Assembly (NCBI GenBank): GCA_964588385.1
Contig: CAZPPG010000047.1
Span: 1 to 27,231 of the forward strand
Origin: JAHBWV01 sp964588385
Lineage (GTDB): Bacteria; Planctomycetota; Phycisphaerae; Phycisphaerales; UBA1924
DNA: 27,231 nucleotides
Reading direction: 5' to 3'
Positions 19,442-27,025 of the stretch are shown in pieces (position 1 is the stretch's first letter; each line of letters starts with the position of its first letter). Position numbers and translations under genes: made by a program. The notes below the pieces were generated by a model. That model saw only the letters and a program-made list of their open reading frames with translations, ran no database searches and was not told the DNA's origin.

Positions 19442-21936
19442 TGCTCCTCGATCCTCCTGATCTGCTCCGTCAGCGTCTGGCTCGACATCCTTGCCCCGAC
19501 CCGCTCAATCACCAACGGCAGCGACAGCGGCGTCGGCCGCTCCACACGCCTCACCACCACCCGCGCCCCACGCAGTCGCGCCAGTGTACGCGCCAGGCGG
19601 CTCTCCTCGAACTGCTTCTCCAGCACCTCCCGCCGCGACTGCTCCAAAAGGGGGTGCCCCGGATCAAACTCCATGAACACGTCATACAACAGCGACGCCC
19701 CCACCTGCGTCTGCCTCCCCGATCTCGGCGAGCCCGGGTACGTCTGGAACACCAGCCCCGCCACCCGCGCCACCTCGCGAAACTGCCGCCGCGCCATCTC
19801 ACCCAGATTCACGCTCCGCGCCGCCTCCTCCACCAAACCTTCCGTCCTGAACAGATCCCCATCGATCACTCCATCAAACTCGAACCCCTCCGGCCCCAGC
19901 AACTCAAACCCATAGTCGTTCGATGCCGTCGACAACGTCGTCTTCTGTGCCCGTGTCAATCGATACGCCAGCAGTGCGGCAATCCCCCCATGCACCAGCC
20001 GCCCCTCGAACGGAAACACAAACGCGTGCGAACCCTCGCGCGTCTCGCACAACTCAACCAGTAACTCATGCGGCCCCGGCACATGTGAAACCCGCCCCTG
20101 CACGCTCGTCAGCGCCCGGATCGCACGCGCCTCGCCACGCTCACCGCTCTTCTCCGGCCGTGCCGCCGCCTCACCAAGCGCCCGGCGCACCCCCTCCGAC
20201 AGCGGCTCCGAGATCGGCAGCTTCGTCCCCGCCCAGATCGGCGTGTGCGTCGTCGTTCCCTTCCCCGGCTTCACGATCGCCGCGTTCTCCTGCACGCCCC
20301 GAAGCTCCAGCACCTTCCCCGCAAACACAAACCTGTCACCAACACGCATCGACGCGATGAAATCCTCCTCAATAGACCCCAGCCGCTTGCCGGTGAGATA
20401 CCTCACATCCATCGTCGCCTCGCCCGTGATCGTCCCGACGTTCAGCCGGTGCATCTGCCCCGCCCGCTTCGAAACCACCCGCGCGATCCCGTCCTCCACC
20501 ACCATCTTGCAATATTGCGGATACGCGTGCAGCAGCCCACCACCGTTCACGCCCAGCGACAACGCCCAGTCAAACTCGTCCCGCGTCAACCCCTGGTACG
20601 CCGCCGCCGTTCTCACCTCTTCAAACAACACCGCCACATCCACGCCGCTCCCGAGCGCGCACGTCACGATGTGCTGCGCCAGAACATCCAGCGGCTTGTT
20701 CATCGATCGCCGCGCCTCAATGCTCGCCCCCGCCAACGCGTTCCGCACCGCCACCACCTCCACCACCTCCATCGCGTGCGTCGGCACGCACAGAATCCGC
20801 GCCACGCCCCCCGGCTGATGCCCCGATCGCCCCGCCCGCTGCACCAGCCGGGCAATCCCCTTCGGCGACCCGATCTGCATCACCCGCTCAACCGGCGCAA
20901 AGTCCACGCCCAGGTCCAGTGAGCTCGTCGCCACCACGATCCCGATCGCCCCGCTCTTCAGCCCCTGCTCAATCTTCTCTCGCGCGGCCCGATCTACCGA
21001 CCCATGGTGCAGCCCCATCCTCCCTTCCCAATCGGGCCTCTCGATCGCAATCGCATGAAACCACCGCTCCGCCTGCGATCGCGTGTTCGTGAACACAATC
21101 GTCGAGACATCCGGGTCAAGCGCCCGCAGCACCGCCGGCAACAGCGGCATCCCAAGGTGCCCCGCCCAAGGCAGCCGCTCCCCACGCTTCTCATCCGGCA
21201 GCACCGTCTCGATCACCACCCGCCGCTCAATCTTCGCCGTCACCAGCCGCGCCGTTCGCCCCACACCCACCACCGCCTGCGCCGCCTCCTCAATGTTCTG
21301 GAGCGTCGCCGACATCGCCCACGTCCGAACGTTCGGCGCCAGCCCCCTCACCCTTGCCAGCGCGAGCTCCACCTGCGTCCCGCGCTTGCTCGACAGCAGT
21401 TCATGCCACTCATCAACGATCACCGCCTCCACCCGCGCAAACTGCGCCCGCACATCCTCCCGCGACAGCAGCAGGCACAACGACTCAGGCGTCGTCACCA
21501 GCACCTCCGGCAGCTCCTTCCTCTGCCTCGCCCGCACACTCTGCTTCGTGTCCCCCGTCCGCGACTCCACCCGCGCCCACCCAGCCACCTCCCCCGCGAT
21601 CTCCTTGATCGCCAGTTCGATATCCCGTGCCACCGCCCGCAGCGGCGTCACATATAGCACCCGCAGGCCCCTCTCCAAGCCGCCATCGCCCGCCCTCGCC
21701 TCCACCAACCTGGCCAGCGGCCCGCCGAACGCCGCAAACGTCTTGCCCGCCCCCGTCGGCACATGAATCAGTCCCGACTCACCCGCAAGATACGCCCCCC
21801 ACGCCTCCTCCTGGAACGCGAACGGCTTCCACCCTCTCGCTCGGAACCACCCGCGCACCGCGTCGATGCCGGAGACGGGCTGGTCCGATCCCCTGCGCGG
21901 CATCACCCCATCCTTCCTCTTTCCCGCCTTTGCCAT
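19390..21936 (-). CDS. lhr: Lhr-type, ligase-associated DEXH-box helicase
   Basis: 848 residues, close to the usual length of the short ligase-associated Lhr form. Superfamily 2 motifs: Q-like AFQEEAW, Walker A VPTGAGKT (about 59-66), YVTPLRAVARD (Ia), TTPESLCLLLS, DEWHELLSSKRG (DExH), MSATLQN (III), FTNTRSQAERWF (IV), ATSSLDLGVDF (V) and VQRAGRSGHQPGG (VI). The remaining half is the winged-helix and Lhr-core region (for example GTITGEATMDVRYL and KVLELRGVQENAAIV). It is a 3'-5' DNA helicase acting in repair. First gene of the operon; GGGAG lies three bases before the ATG, and an internal ATG twelve codons on is an alternative start. Divergent from the SOUL gene across 107 bp. Confidence 0.93.
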   Translation of the reverse strand: MAKAGKRKDGVMPRRGSDQPVSGIDAVRGWFRARGWKPFAFQEEAWGAYLAGESGLIHVPTGAGKTFAAFGGPLARLVEARAGDGGLERGLRVLYVTPLRAVARDIELAIKEIAGEVAGWARVESRTGDTKQSVRARQRKELPEVLVTTPESLCLLLSREDVRAQFARVEAVIVDEWHELLSSKRGTQVELALARVRGLAPNVRTWAMSATLQNIEEAAQAVVGVGRTARLVTAKIERRVVIETVLPDEKRGERLPWAGHLGMPLLPAVLRALDPDVSTIVFTNTRSQAERWFHAIAIERPDWEGRMGLHHGSVDRAAREKIEQGLKSGAIGIVVATSSLDLGVDFAPVERVMQIGSPKGIARLVQRAGRSGHQPGGVARILCVPTHAMEVVEVVAVRNALAGASIEARRSMNKPLDVLAQHIVTCALGSGVDVAVLFEEVRTAAAYQGLTRDEFDWALSLGVNGGGLLHAYPQYCKMVVEDGIARVVSKRAGQMHRLNVGTITGEATMDVRYLTGKRLGSIEEDFIASMRVGDRFVFAGKVLELRGVQENAAIVKPGKGTTTHTPIWAGTKLPISEPLSEGVRRALGEAAARPEKSGERGEARAIRALTSVQGRVSHVPGPHELLVELCETREGSHAFVFPFEGRLVHGGIAALLAYRLTRAQKTTLSTASNDYGFELLGPEGFEFDGVIDGDLFRTEGLVEEAARSVNLGEMARRQFREVARVAGLVFQTYPGSPRSGRQTQVGASLLYDVFMEFDPGHPLLEQSRREVLEKQFEESRLARTLARLRGARVVVRRVERPTPLSLPLVIERVGARMSSQTLTEQIRRIEEQWEKGASRSSSRGKRSR

Positions 21937-22043
21937 GAACTCCCTTTTCGCACCGGCTCCCTACCACAGAAACGTGCCGGTCGATTGTTCCCGCGCGAAT
22001 CCAGCCGTCGCCCCCCCTCGATTCCAGCGTCAAGGAGCCGCCA
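21937..22043. promoter_or_regulatory. Divergent promoter region between lhr and the SOUL gene
   Basis: 107 bp separate two operons facing away from each other, so both promoters should lie here. AAGGAG (22032-22037) is a good ribosome site for the SOUL-family gene, and GGGAG on the other strand serves lhr. No clear -35/-10 pair or operator palindrome could be assigned. Confidence 0.4.
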
Positions 22044-22823
22044 ATGGTCTCGCCCGCTCTACTCGTCTCATTGCTTCTCCTCACGCCCCCGCTCCCGGGT
22101 GGCATGACGCCCGAACCCGCACCCGCCGCCCCCGTGGCGCCCGCTGCGTGGACCGTCCTCCGCGTCGGCGGCGACATGGAACTCCAAGTCACCTTCGAGG
22201 ATGGCGTCTACACCTCCAACAACGCACGCATCGACACCCCTCTTCCCGTCGGCTATCCGCCCCCGACCCCGCCCGGCGCCATCGAACTCAAACGCTACCC
22301 CATCGTCCGTCGCGCCGAGTTCTCCTCCAGTGGCCCGTCCGATCTCGGGATGAACGTCGCCTTCTGGCCCCTCTTCAAGCACATCCAGCGCCGCGACATC
22401 GAGATGACCTCCCCTGTCGAGATGGACTATCGGGGCATGGACGATGGCACCCCCGACGGCTGGACCATGTCCTTCCTTTATCGCGAGCGCGAGCAGGGCC
22501 CCACCGGCAACGACGGCATCATCAACGTCGAAGACGCACCGCCCCTCACCGTCGTCGCCATCGGCATGACAGCTTCCTACGGCACTCGCAGCTTCGCCGA
22601 GGGTCTGGCCAACCTCGAGACATGGCTCGCCTCCCAGACCGCGTGGGAACGCGCCGGCGACCCCCGCGCCATGCACTACAACGGGCCCGATGTCCGCCCT
22701 CGCGATCGCTGGATGGAGGTGCAGATCCTCGTCCGCAGCCGCACACCATTCGACATCCAGGAAGCGGACCGGCCCGAATCCACCATCCCGGCATCCGACG
22801 CGGGACCCTCGCGCGAGCCCTGA
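22044..22823 (+). CDS. Secreted SOUL heme-binding family protein
   Basis: 259 residues; AAGGAG lies six bases before the ATG. An N-terminal signal sequence (MVSPALLVSLLLLTPPLPGG) leads to a Pro/Ala linker. The SOUL domain is recognised by IELKRYPIVRRAEFSS, NVAFWPLFKHIQRRDIEMTSPVEMDY (family pattern: F..L..YI.......I.MT.PV) and, near the end, RAMHYNGPDVRPRDRWMEVQI, matching the usual Y.gp..p...R..EV strand. SOUL/HBP proteins bind heme or other tetrapyrroles. Export to the periplasm is inferred from the leader. It heads a four-gene operon with two photolyases, linking it with light or oxidative stress; photosensitising tetrapyrrole binding is a plausible but untested role. Confidence 0.8.
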   Translation: MVSPALLVSLLLLTPPLPGGMTPEPAPAAPVAPAAWTVLRVGGDMELQVTFEDGVYTSNNARIDTPLPVGYPPPTPPGAIELKRYPIVRRAEFSSSGPSDLGMNVAFWPLFKHIQRRDIEMTSPVEMDYRGMDDGTPDGWTMSFLYREREQGPTGNDGIINVEDAPPLTVVAIGMTASYGTRSFAEGLANLETWLASQTAWERAGDPRAMHYNGPDVRPRDRWMEVQILVRSRTPFDIQEADRPESTIPASDAGPSREP

Positions 22824-22841
22824 TCGCCGCAAAGCGTCCGC

Positions 22842-23288
22842 ATGCTCTCCGAAGCCCTGCGCATCCCCGTCCTCAATATCCACGCCTTCGCAACGCTCGC
22901 GATGGTTGGCCTCATCTGGTTCGTGCAGGTCGTGCACTACCCGCTCTTTGCTCGAGTCGGCCCTGACGCCTATACCGCGTACCAATCCGCCCACATGAGC
23001 CGCACGTCCCTCGTCGTCGGCCCGCTCATGCTCGCCGAAGCCGCCGCCGCCGTCCTCATCCTTCTCGGCGGCTGGACGACGCGCCCGCTCGCGATCGCGG
23101 GCCTCATCCTCCTCGCCATCGCGTGGCTCTCCACATTCTTCCTCCAGGTCCCGCGCCACGCAACGCTCGAGCGTGGCTTCGACCCACGAGCCGCCGCATC
23201 CCTCGTCTCCACCAACTGGATCCGCACCGTCGCCTGGACCGCGCGAGGCGTTCTCGCCCTTCTCATGCTCCGCCCCTCTCTCAACTGA
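22842..23288 (+). CDS. Four-helix integral membrane protein
   Basis: 148 residues, eighteen bases after the SOUL gene and three bases before the photolyase gene, so clearly operonic. Four hydrophobic segments are evident: about 14-32 (HAFATLAMVGLIWFVQVV), 57-77 (LVVGPLMLAEAAAAVLILLG), 82-101 (PLAIAGLILLAIAWLSTFFL) and 125-143. Conserved-looking polar features are VHYPLF in the first loop, the MSRTS segment, and LQVPRH near the end of the third helix. It resembles small DUF-type membrane proteins I have seen beside photolyase and SOUL genes, but I cannot name the family with certainty and assign no function. Confidence 0.75.
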   Translation: MLSEALRIPVLNIHAFATLAMVGLIWFVQVVHYPLFARVGPDAYTAYQSAHMSRTSLVVGPLMLAEAAAAVLILLGGWTTRPLAIAGLILLAIAWLSTFFLQVPRHATLERGFDPRAAASLVSTNWIRTVAWTARGVLALLMLRPSLN

Positions 23289-23291
23289 CCC

Positions 23292-24947
23292 ATGTCCAAG
23301 CGATCGGCCCCATCACGCCCCGCCAAACCGCCCCCTGCCGCCCCGACGCGCACGTGGGCATCGATCGCCAACACGCCTATCGCCGCTCCAATCCGCAATC
23401 TCATCATCATCCTCGGCGACCAACTCGCGCACGACTCGCCCGCGCTCAACGACCTCGACCCCGCGCTCGACGCGATCCTCATGATGGAAGTCGCCGGCGA
23501 GTCCACCCACGTCCCCAGCCACCGCCAACGCACCATCCTCTTCCTCTCCGCCATGCGCCACCACGCGCTCCGGCTCCACGCCCAGGGCCTCCGGGTCCGC
23601 TACATCACACTCGACGACCACGACAACACGGGCACCATCGACGGAGAGGTCCGCCGCGCCGTCGCCGCCCTCCGCCCCAAACGCCTCACACTCGTCGAGC
23701 CCGGCGAGCACCGACTCGCGATCGCCGCCCGCGCATGGCAGTCCGCGCTTGCCACGCCCGTCACGATCCTCGAAGACTCGCACTTCCTCACCACCCACTA
23801 CCAGTTCGCCTCATGGGCCTCCGGCCGGCGCGACCTCGTCATGGAGTTCTTCTACCGTGAGCAGCGCCGACGCCTCAACCTCCTCATGGACGGAAACAAG
23901 CCCGTCGGCGGCGAGTGGAACCTCGACAAACAGAACCGCCTCCCCTTCGGCAAATCCGGCCCCAAGCCCCCTCCACCTCCACCGCTCCGATTCCCGCCCG
24001 ATGAGATCACGCGCGATGTCATTGCCCTCATCGCCCGCCACCTTCCAGACCTTCCCGGCGATGCCTCCTCCTTCGCATGGCCCGTCACCCGTGAACACGC
24101 CCTCGCCGCCCTCGACGACTTCGTCACCAACCGTCTCCCGCTCTTCGGTCCCTACGAGGACGCCATGTGGACCGATGAGCCCTTCCTCTACCACTCCCTC
24201 CTCTCCGCGCCCCTCAACCTCAAACTCCTCTCGCCGCGCGAGTGCATCGACGCCGCGATTCGCGCCTACGAATGCGGCCGCGCACCCCTCCAGTCCGTCG
24301 AGGGCTTCGTCCGCCAGATCTGCGGCTGGCGCGAGTTCATCCGCGGCATCTACCACCTCGAAGGCCCCGCCTACGAAACCCGCAACTGGCTGGAGCACAC
24401 CGGCTCCCTCCCCGAGTTCTACTGGACCGGCCAGACCGACATGGCATGTCTCTCGCACTGCATCTCGCAAGTCCTTGACCACGGCTTCGGCCACCACATC
24501 CAGCGCCTGATGGTCAACGGCAACTTCGCCCTCCTCGCCGGCGTCAATCCCAAGGCCGTCAGCGACTGGTACCTCGGCATGTACGTCGACGCCGTCGACT
24601 GGGTCACGCTCCCCAACACCCTCGGCATGTCGCAGCACGCCGACGGCACGCCCGACAAGCCGCCCGTCGTCGGCACCAAGCCCTACATCTCCAGCGGCCA
24701 GTACATCGCCCGCATGAGCAACTACTGCACCCACTGCCGCTACGACCCCGCGAAGCGAGCCGGCGATGATGCCTGCCCCTTCACCGTCCTCTACTGGGAC
24801 TTCCTCGACCGCCATCGCGAGCGCCTCGCAACCAACCGCCGCATGACCATGATGCTCAAGAACCTCGACCGCATTAGCACGAGTGAACGCGCCGAACTCC
24901 GCATCTCCGCCTCGCGCATCAAGCGGCGATACGGTGTATCCAACTGA
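23292..24947 (+). CDS. Iron-sulfur bacterial cryptochrome/(6-4) photolyase (deoxyribodipyrimidine photolyase-related)
   Basis: 551 residues, about 30 longer than usual because of a Pro-rich N-terminal extension. NLIIILGDQLAHDSPAL, then MMEVAGESTHVPSHRQRTI, is the typical start of this family (Pfam DPRP). The C-terminal catalytic part has SVEGFVRQICGWREFIRG, NGNFALLAGVNPKAVSDWYL and YVDAVDWVTLPNTLGMSQHA for FAD binding. Four cysteines at 344, 479, 482 and 495 match the spacing of the [4Fe-4S] ligands of Agrobacterium PhrB (CxxC, thirteen residues, then C, as in YCTHC and DACPF). Such enzymes repair (6-4) photoproducts with blue light. The gene is followed by a CPD photolyase. Confidence 0.92.
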   Translation: MSKRSAPSRPAKPPPAAPTRTWASIANTPIAAPIRNLIIILGDQLAHDSPALNDLDPALDAILMMEVAGESTHVPSHRQRTILFLSAMRHHALRLHAQGLRVRYITLDDHDNTGTIDGEVRRAVAALRPKRLTLVEPGEHRLAIAARAWQSALATPVTILEDSHFLTTHYQFASWASGRRDLVMEFFYREQRRRLNLLMDGNKPVGGEWNLDKQNRLPFGKSGPKPPPPPPLRFPPDEITRDVIALIARHLPDLPGDASSFAWPVTREHALAALDDFVTNRLPLFGPYEDAMWTDEPFLYHSLLSAPLNLKLLSPRECIDAAIRAYECGRAPLQSVEGFVRQICGWREFIRGIYHLEGPAYETRNWLEHTGSLPEFYWTGQTDMACLSHCISQVLDHGFGHHIQRLMVNGNFALLAGVNPKAVSDWYLGMYVDAVDWVTLPNTLGMSQHADGTPDKPPVVGTKPYISSGQYIARMSNYCTHCRYDPAKRAGDDACPFTVLYWDFLDRHRERLATNRRMTMMLKNLDRISTSERAELRISASRIKRRYGVSN

Positions 24948-24966
24948 TCAACCAGAGCGAGATGCC

Positions 24967-26397
24967 ATGCCGACCCTCATGTGGTTCCGATCCGATCTCC
25001 GCGTCGCCGACAACTCGGCGCTCTGGCACGCCGCCCGAGACTCCACGTCCCCCGGCGTTGTCGCGGTCTACATCATCTGTCCTGACCAGTGGGCCGCGCA
25101 CGACATGGCGCCGGTCAAGGTCGACCTGATTCTGCGGACGCTGCGCGAGCTCTCGGCAGAACTTGGCACGCTGAACATCCCGCTGCGAATCCTCACCGTC
25201 CCCGGCTTCATGGACGTGCCCGGCGCACTCCTGAAACTCTGCCGCGAGGTTGGCGCCCGCGCCGTGTACATCAACAAGGAGTACGAGGTCAACGAGATCC
25301 GGCGCGACGAGGCCGTCGCCGAAGCCCTCGCGGATGAGGAGATCTCGGTGCACGCCTTCGATGATCAGACCGTCGTGCCGCCGGGCGCACTGCGCACGGG
25401 CGAGGGACGCTGGTACACCGTCTTCACCCCTTTCAAGAAGTCGTGGATCAAGAAGCTTGAGGCCGAGGGCATCCCCGAAGTCCTTCCCCGCCCAAAGAAG
25501 CAGGAGCCGCTCAAGTTCAGGGCCGATGATGTGCCCGAGCGCGTTGACGGGTTCGAGCCGTGGCCGCGCCCCGAACGCTGGCCCGCCGGCGAGAAAGCCG
25601 CGATGAAGCGACTCGGGCGCTTCATCGAGCAGTCCATCGCGGCGTACAAGGACCAACGCGACATCCCCGGCATCGACGGCACCAGCACGCTCTCGCACCA
25701 CCTCTCCATCGGCTCCATCTCTCCGCGTCAGTGCTTGCATGCCGCGCTCGAAGCCAACAGCGGGAAGCTCGACGGCCCTTCCCCCGGCGCAACGCACTGG
25801 ATCAGCGAGCTTGTGTGGCGCGAGTTCTATCGCCACCTCATGGCCGCGTACCCGCGCCTCTGCATGGGGCGTGCGTTCAAGCCGGAGACCGAGCGCCTGC
25901 GCTGGCGCGACGATCCCGAGGGGTTCGACGCGTGGCGGGAGGGGCGGACGGGCGTGCCGATCGTGGATGCCGCGATGCGCTCGCTCCTGCATACCGGATG
26001 GATGCACAACCGGCTCCGCATGGTCGTCGCGATGTACCTCACCAAGGACCTGCTGATCGACTGGCATCTTGGCGAACGCCACTTCATGCGCCACCTTGTC
26101 GATGGCGACCTCGCCCAGAACAACGGCGGCTGGCAGTGGTCCGCCTCCACCGGAACGGATGCCGCGCCGTACTTCAGGATCTTCAACCCCATCTCCCAAT
26201 CCCGCAAGTTCGACCCCGAGGGCCAGTTCATCCGACGCTGGGTGCCGGAACTCGCGGACTTGGATAACGAGACGATCCACGATCCGTCGGAGTTGCCCCT
26301 GCTGCTGCGCTCCACACTGAAGTACCCGGAGCCGATCGTGGACCGGGCGATAGTCAAGGATCGCGTGATGCAGGCCTTTCAGGCGATCATGGCGTAG
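24967..26397 (+). CDS. phrB: Class I CPD photolyase
   Basis: 476 residues from the ATG at 24967; an in-frame ATG at 24883 is inside the upstream gene. The enzyme splits cyclobutane pyrimidine dimers using FADH and light. Visible signatures: TLMWFRSDLRVADNSALWHA at the N-terminus (antenna domain), RWYTVFTPFKKSW, TSTLSHHLSIGSISPRQ, HWISELVWREFYRHLM, DAAMRSLLHTGWMHNRLRM, and the FAD/DNA-binding core DLAQNNGGWQWSASTGTD, then PYFRIFNPISQ. Length is normal for class I. Base use differs from its neighbours: the + strand is locally G-rich here (31 G and 15 C in 25921-25980), whereas surrounding host DNA is C-rich on this strand, which may mean a separate origin. It lies 19 bp after the (6-4) photolyase gene. 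Confidence 0.95.
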   Translation: MPTLMWFRSDLRVADNSALWHAARDSTSPGVVAVYIICPDQWAAHDMAPVKVDLILRTLRELSAELGTLNIPLRILTVPGFMDVPGALLKLCREVGARAVYINKEYEVNEIRRDEAVAEALADEEISVHAFDDQTVVPPGALRTGEGRWYTVFTPFKKSWIKKLEAEGIPEVLPRPKKQEPLKFRADDVPERVDGFEPWPRPERWPAGEKAAMKRLGRFIEQSIAAYKDQRDIPGIDGTSTLSHHLSIGSISPRQCLHAALEANSGKLDGPSPGATHWISELVWREFYRHLMAAYPRLCMGRAFKPETERLRWRDDPEGFDAWREGRTGVPIVDAAMRSLLHTGWMHNRLRMVVAMYLTKDLLIDWHLGERHFMRHLVDGDLAQNNGGWQWSASTGTDAAPYFRIFNPISQSRKFDPEGQFIRRWVPELADLDNETIHDPSELPLLLRSTLKYPEPIVDRAIVKDRVMQAFQAIMA

Positions 26398-26540
26398 ACA
26401 AAACGAAGAGAACGCAGAGGTCGCGGAGAGCGCGGAGTGACGCAGAGGGGGAGAGTTGAACGCCAAGGTCACGAAGATCGCGAAGAAGAGGGGAACGCGG
26501 AGGACGCGAAGGAACGCGGAGGGGGAAAGCTCGAAACAAG
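26398..26540 (+). repeat. Purine-rich degenerate tandem repeat region
   Basis: Short imperfect units such as ACGCAGAGG, TCGCGGAGAG, GCGGAGTGACGCAG and AACGCGGAGGACGCG follow each other. No credible coding frame exists. The 10-mer CGGAGTGACG (26433-26442) recurs inverted at 26878-26887. The style is that of intergenic repeats of planctomycetes and related groups. Confidence 0.6.
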
Positions 26541-26543
26541 TGG

Positions 26544-26726
26544 CATGCCTGCTCGCAGAGCAGGCATGAAGGGAGCCCGAGCGTCAGGAGGGGCACTCCG
26601 ACCGGAGCCCTCCCGTCCTCGCTCTGTCAGGCCACAGGCCTGAGAGTTGACAGCCGTGGGGAAGGTCGCGCTTCGCGACCGCAACCCACGGAAAGCGTCC
26701 CAACACCACCCCACCCCGGAGGGGTG
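26544..26726. repeat. Cluster of five consecutive stem-loops
   Basis: Hairpin 1: CATGCCTGCTC with GAGCAGGCATG, loop GCA (26544-26568). Hairpin 2: three stacked stems (26579-26624). Hairpin 3: TCAGGCC with GGCCTGA, loop ACA (26627-26643). Hairpin 4: CCGTGGG/CCCACGG outside GGTCGCG/CGCGACC, loop CTT (26654-26691). Hairpin 5: CACCCC with GGGGTG, loop GGA (26712-26726). Four of the five have three-base loops. No ORF of interest crosses them. Confidence 0.65.
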
Positions 26727-26794
26727 CAAGTCTCATCACGCGAATAAAGCGGCCCGGACGGGCCCGACTCCCTGCCCTGTGCCTCGCGCCCTCC

Positions 26795-26897
26795 CGACTT
26801 CGTGCCTCCCGACTCCATGACTTCGTGACTTCGTGACTCCCGCCCAATGCCTTCCCCACTCCGTCACTGTGTCACTCCGTCACTCCGTCACTTTTTT
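26795..26897 (+). repeat. Pyrimidine-rich degenerate tandem repeat ending in a T-run
   Basis: Units such as GACTTCGT, GACTCC and CACTCCGT repeat, then six T (26892-26897). Read on the - strand this is purine-rich GGAGTGACGGAGTGACG, the same style as 26398-26540, so the two flanks are mirror images around the hairpin cluster. Confidence 0.55.
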
Positions 26898-26951
26898 CTT
26901 CCTCCCCTAACTCCCTCTCCCCCAACCACTTCCATTATCTGTTCCAACAGA

Positions 26952-26979
26952 CAGTGACAGACGTTTGTCAGTGACAAAC
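26952..26979. promoter_or_regulatory. Operator-like palindrome and direct repeat before the last gene
   Basis: GTTTGTCAGTGACAAAC (26963-26979) is a perfect 8+1+8 palindrome. Its half CAGTGACAAAC (26969-26979) repeats as CAGTGACAGAC at 26952-26962, 17 bp away. It lies just upstream of the predicted -35 element at 26991, a usual place for a regulator. Confidence 0.5.
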
Positions 26980-26990
26980 TCGCCTCGCGC

Positions 26991-27018
26991 TTGCATCGAT
27001 CGATCCGCGTCGTACATT
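26991..27018 (+). promoter_or_regulatory. Predicted promoter of the last gene
   Basis: TTGCAT (26991-26996), 16 bp, TACATT (27013-27018). The ATG at 27026 is seven bases past the -10, so this transcript would also be leaderless; no ribosome site is present. Confidence 0.45.
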
Positions 27019-27025
27019 CGACGCC

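Noticed and set aside
26437..26643. 68-aa + strand frame in the repeat region
   Set aside because: Made of Glu/Arg/Gly repeat translation over purine-rich repeats and hairpins, with no ribosome site.
26398..26897. CRISPR array
   Set aside because: Repeat units are short, variable and contiguous, with no regular spacers and no cas genes nearby.
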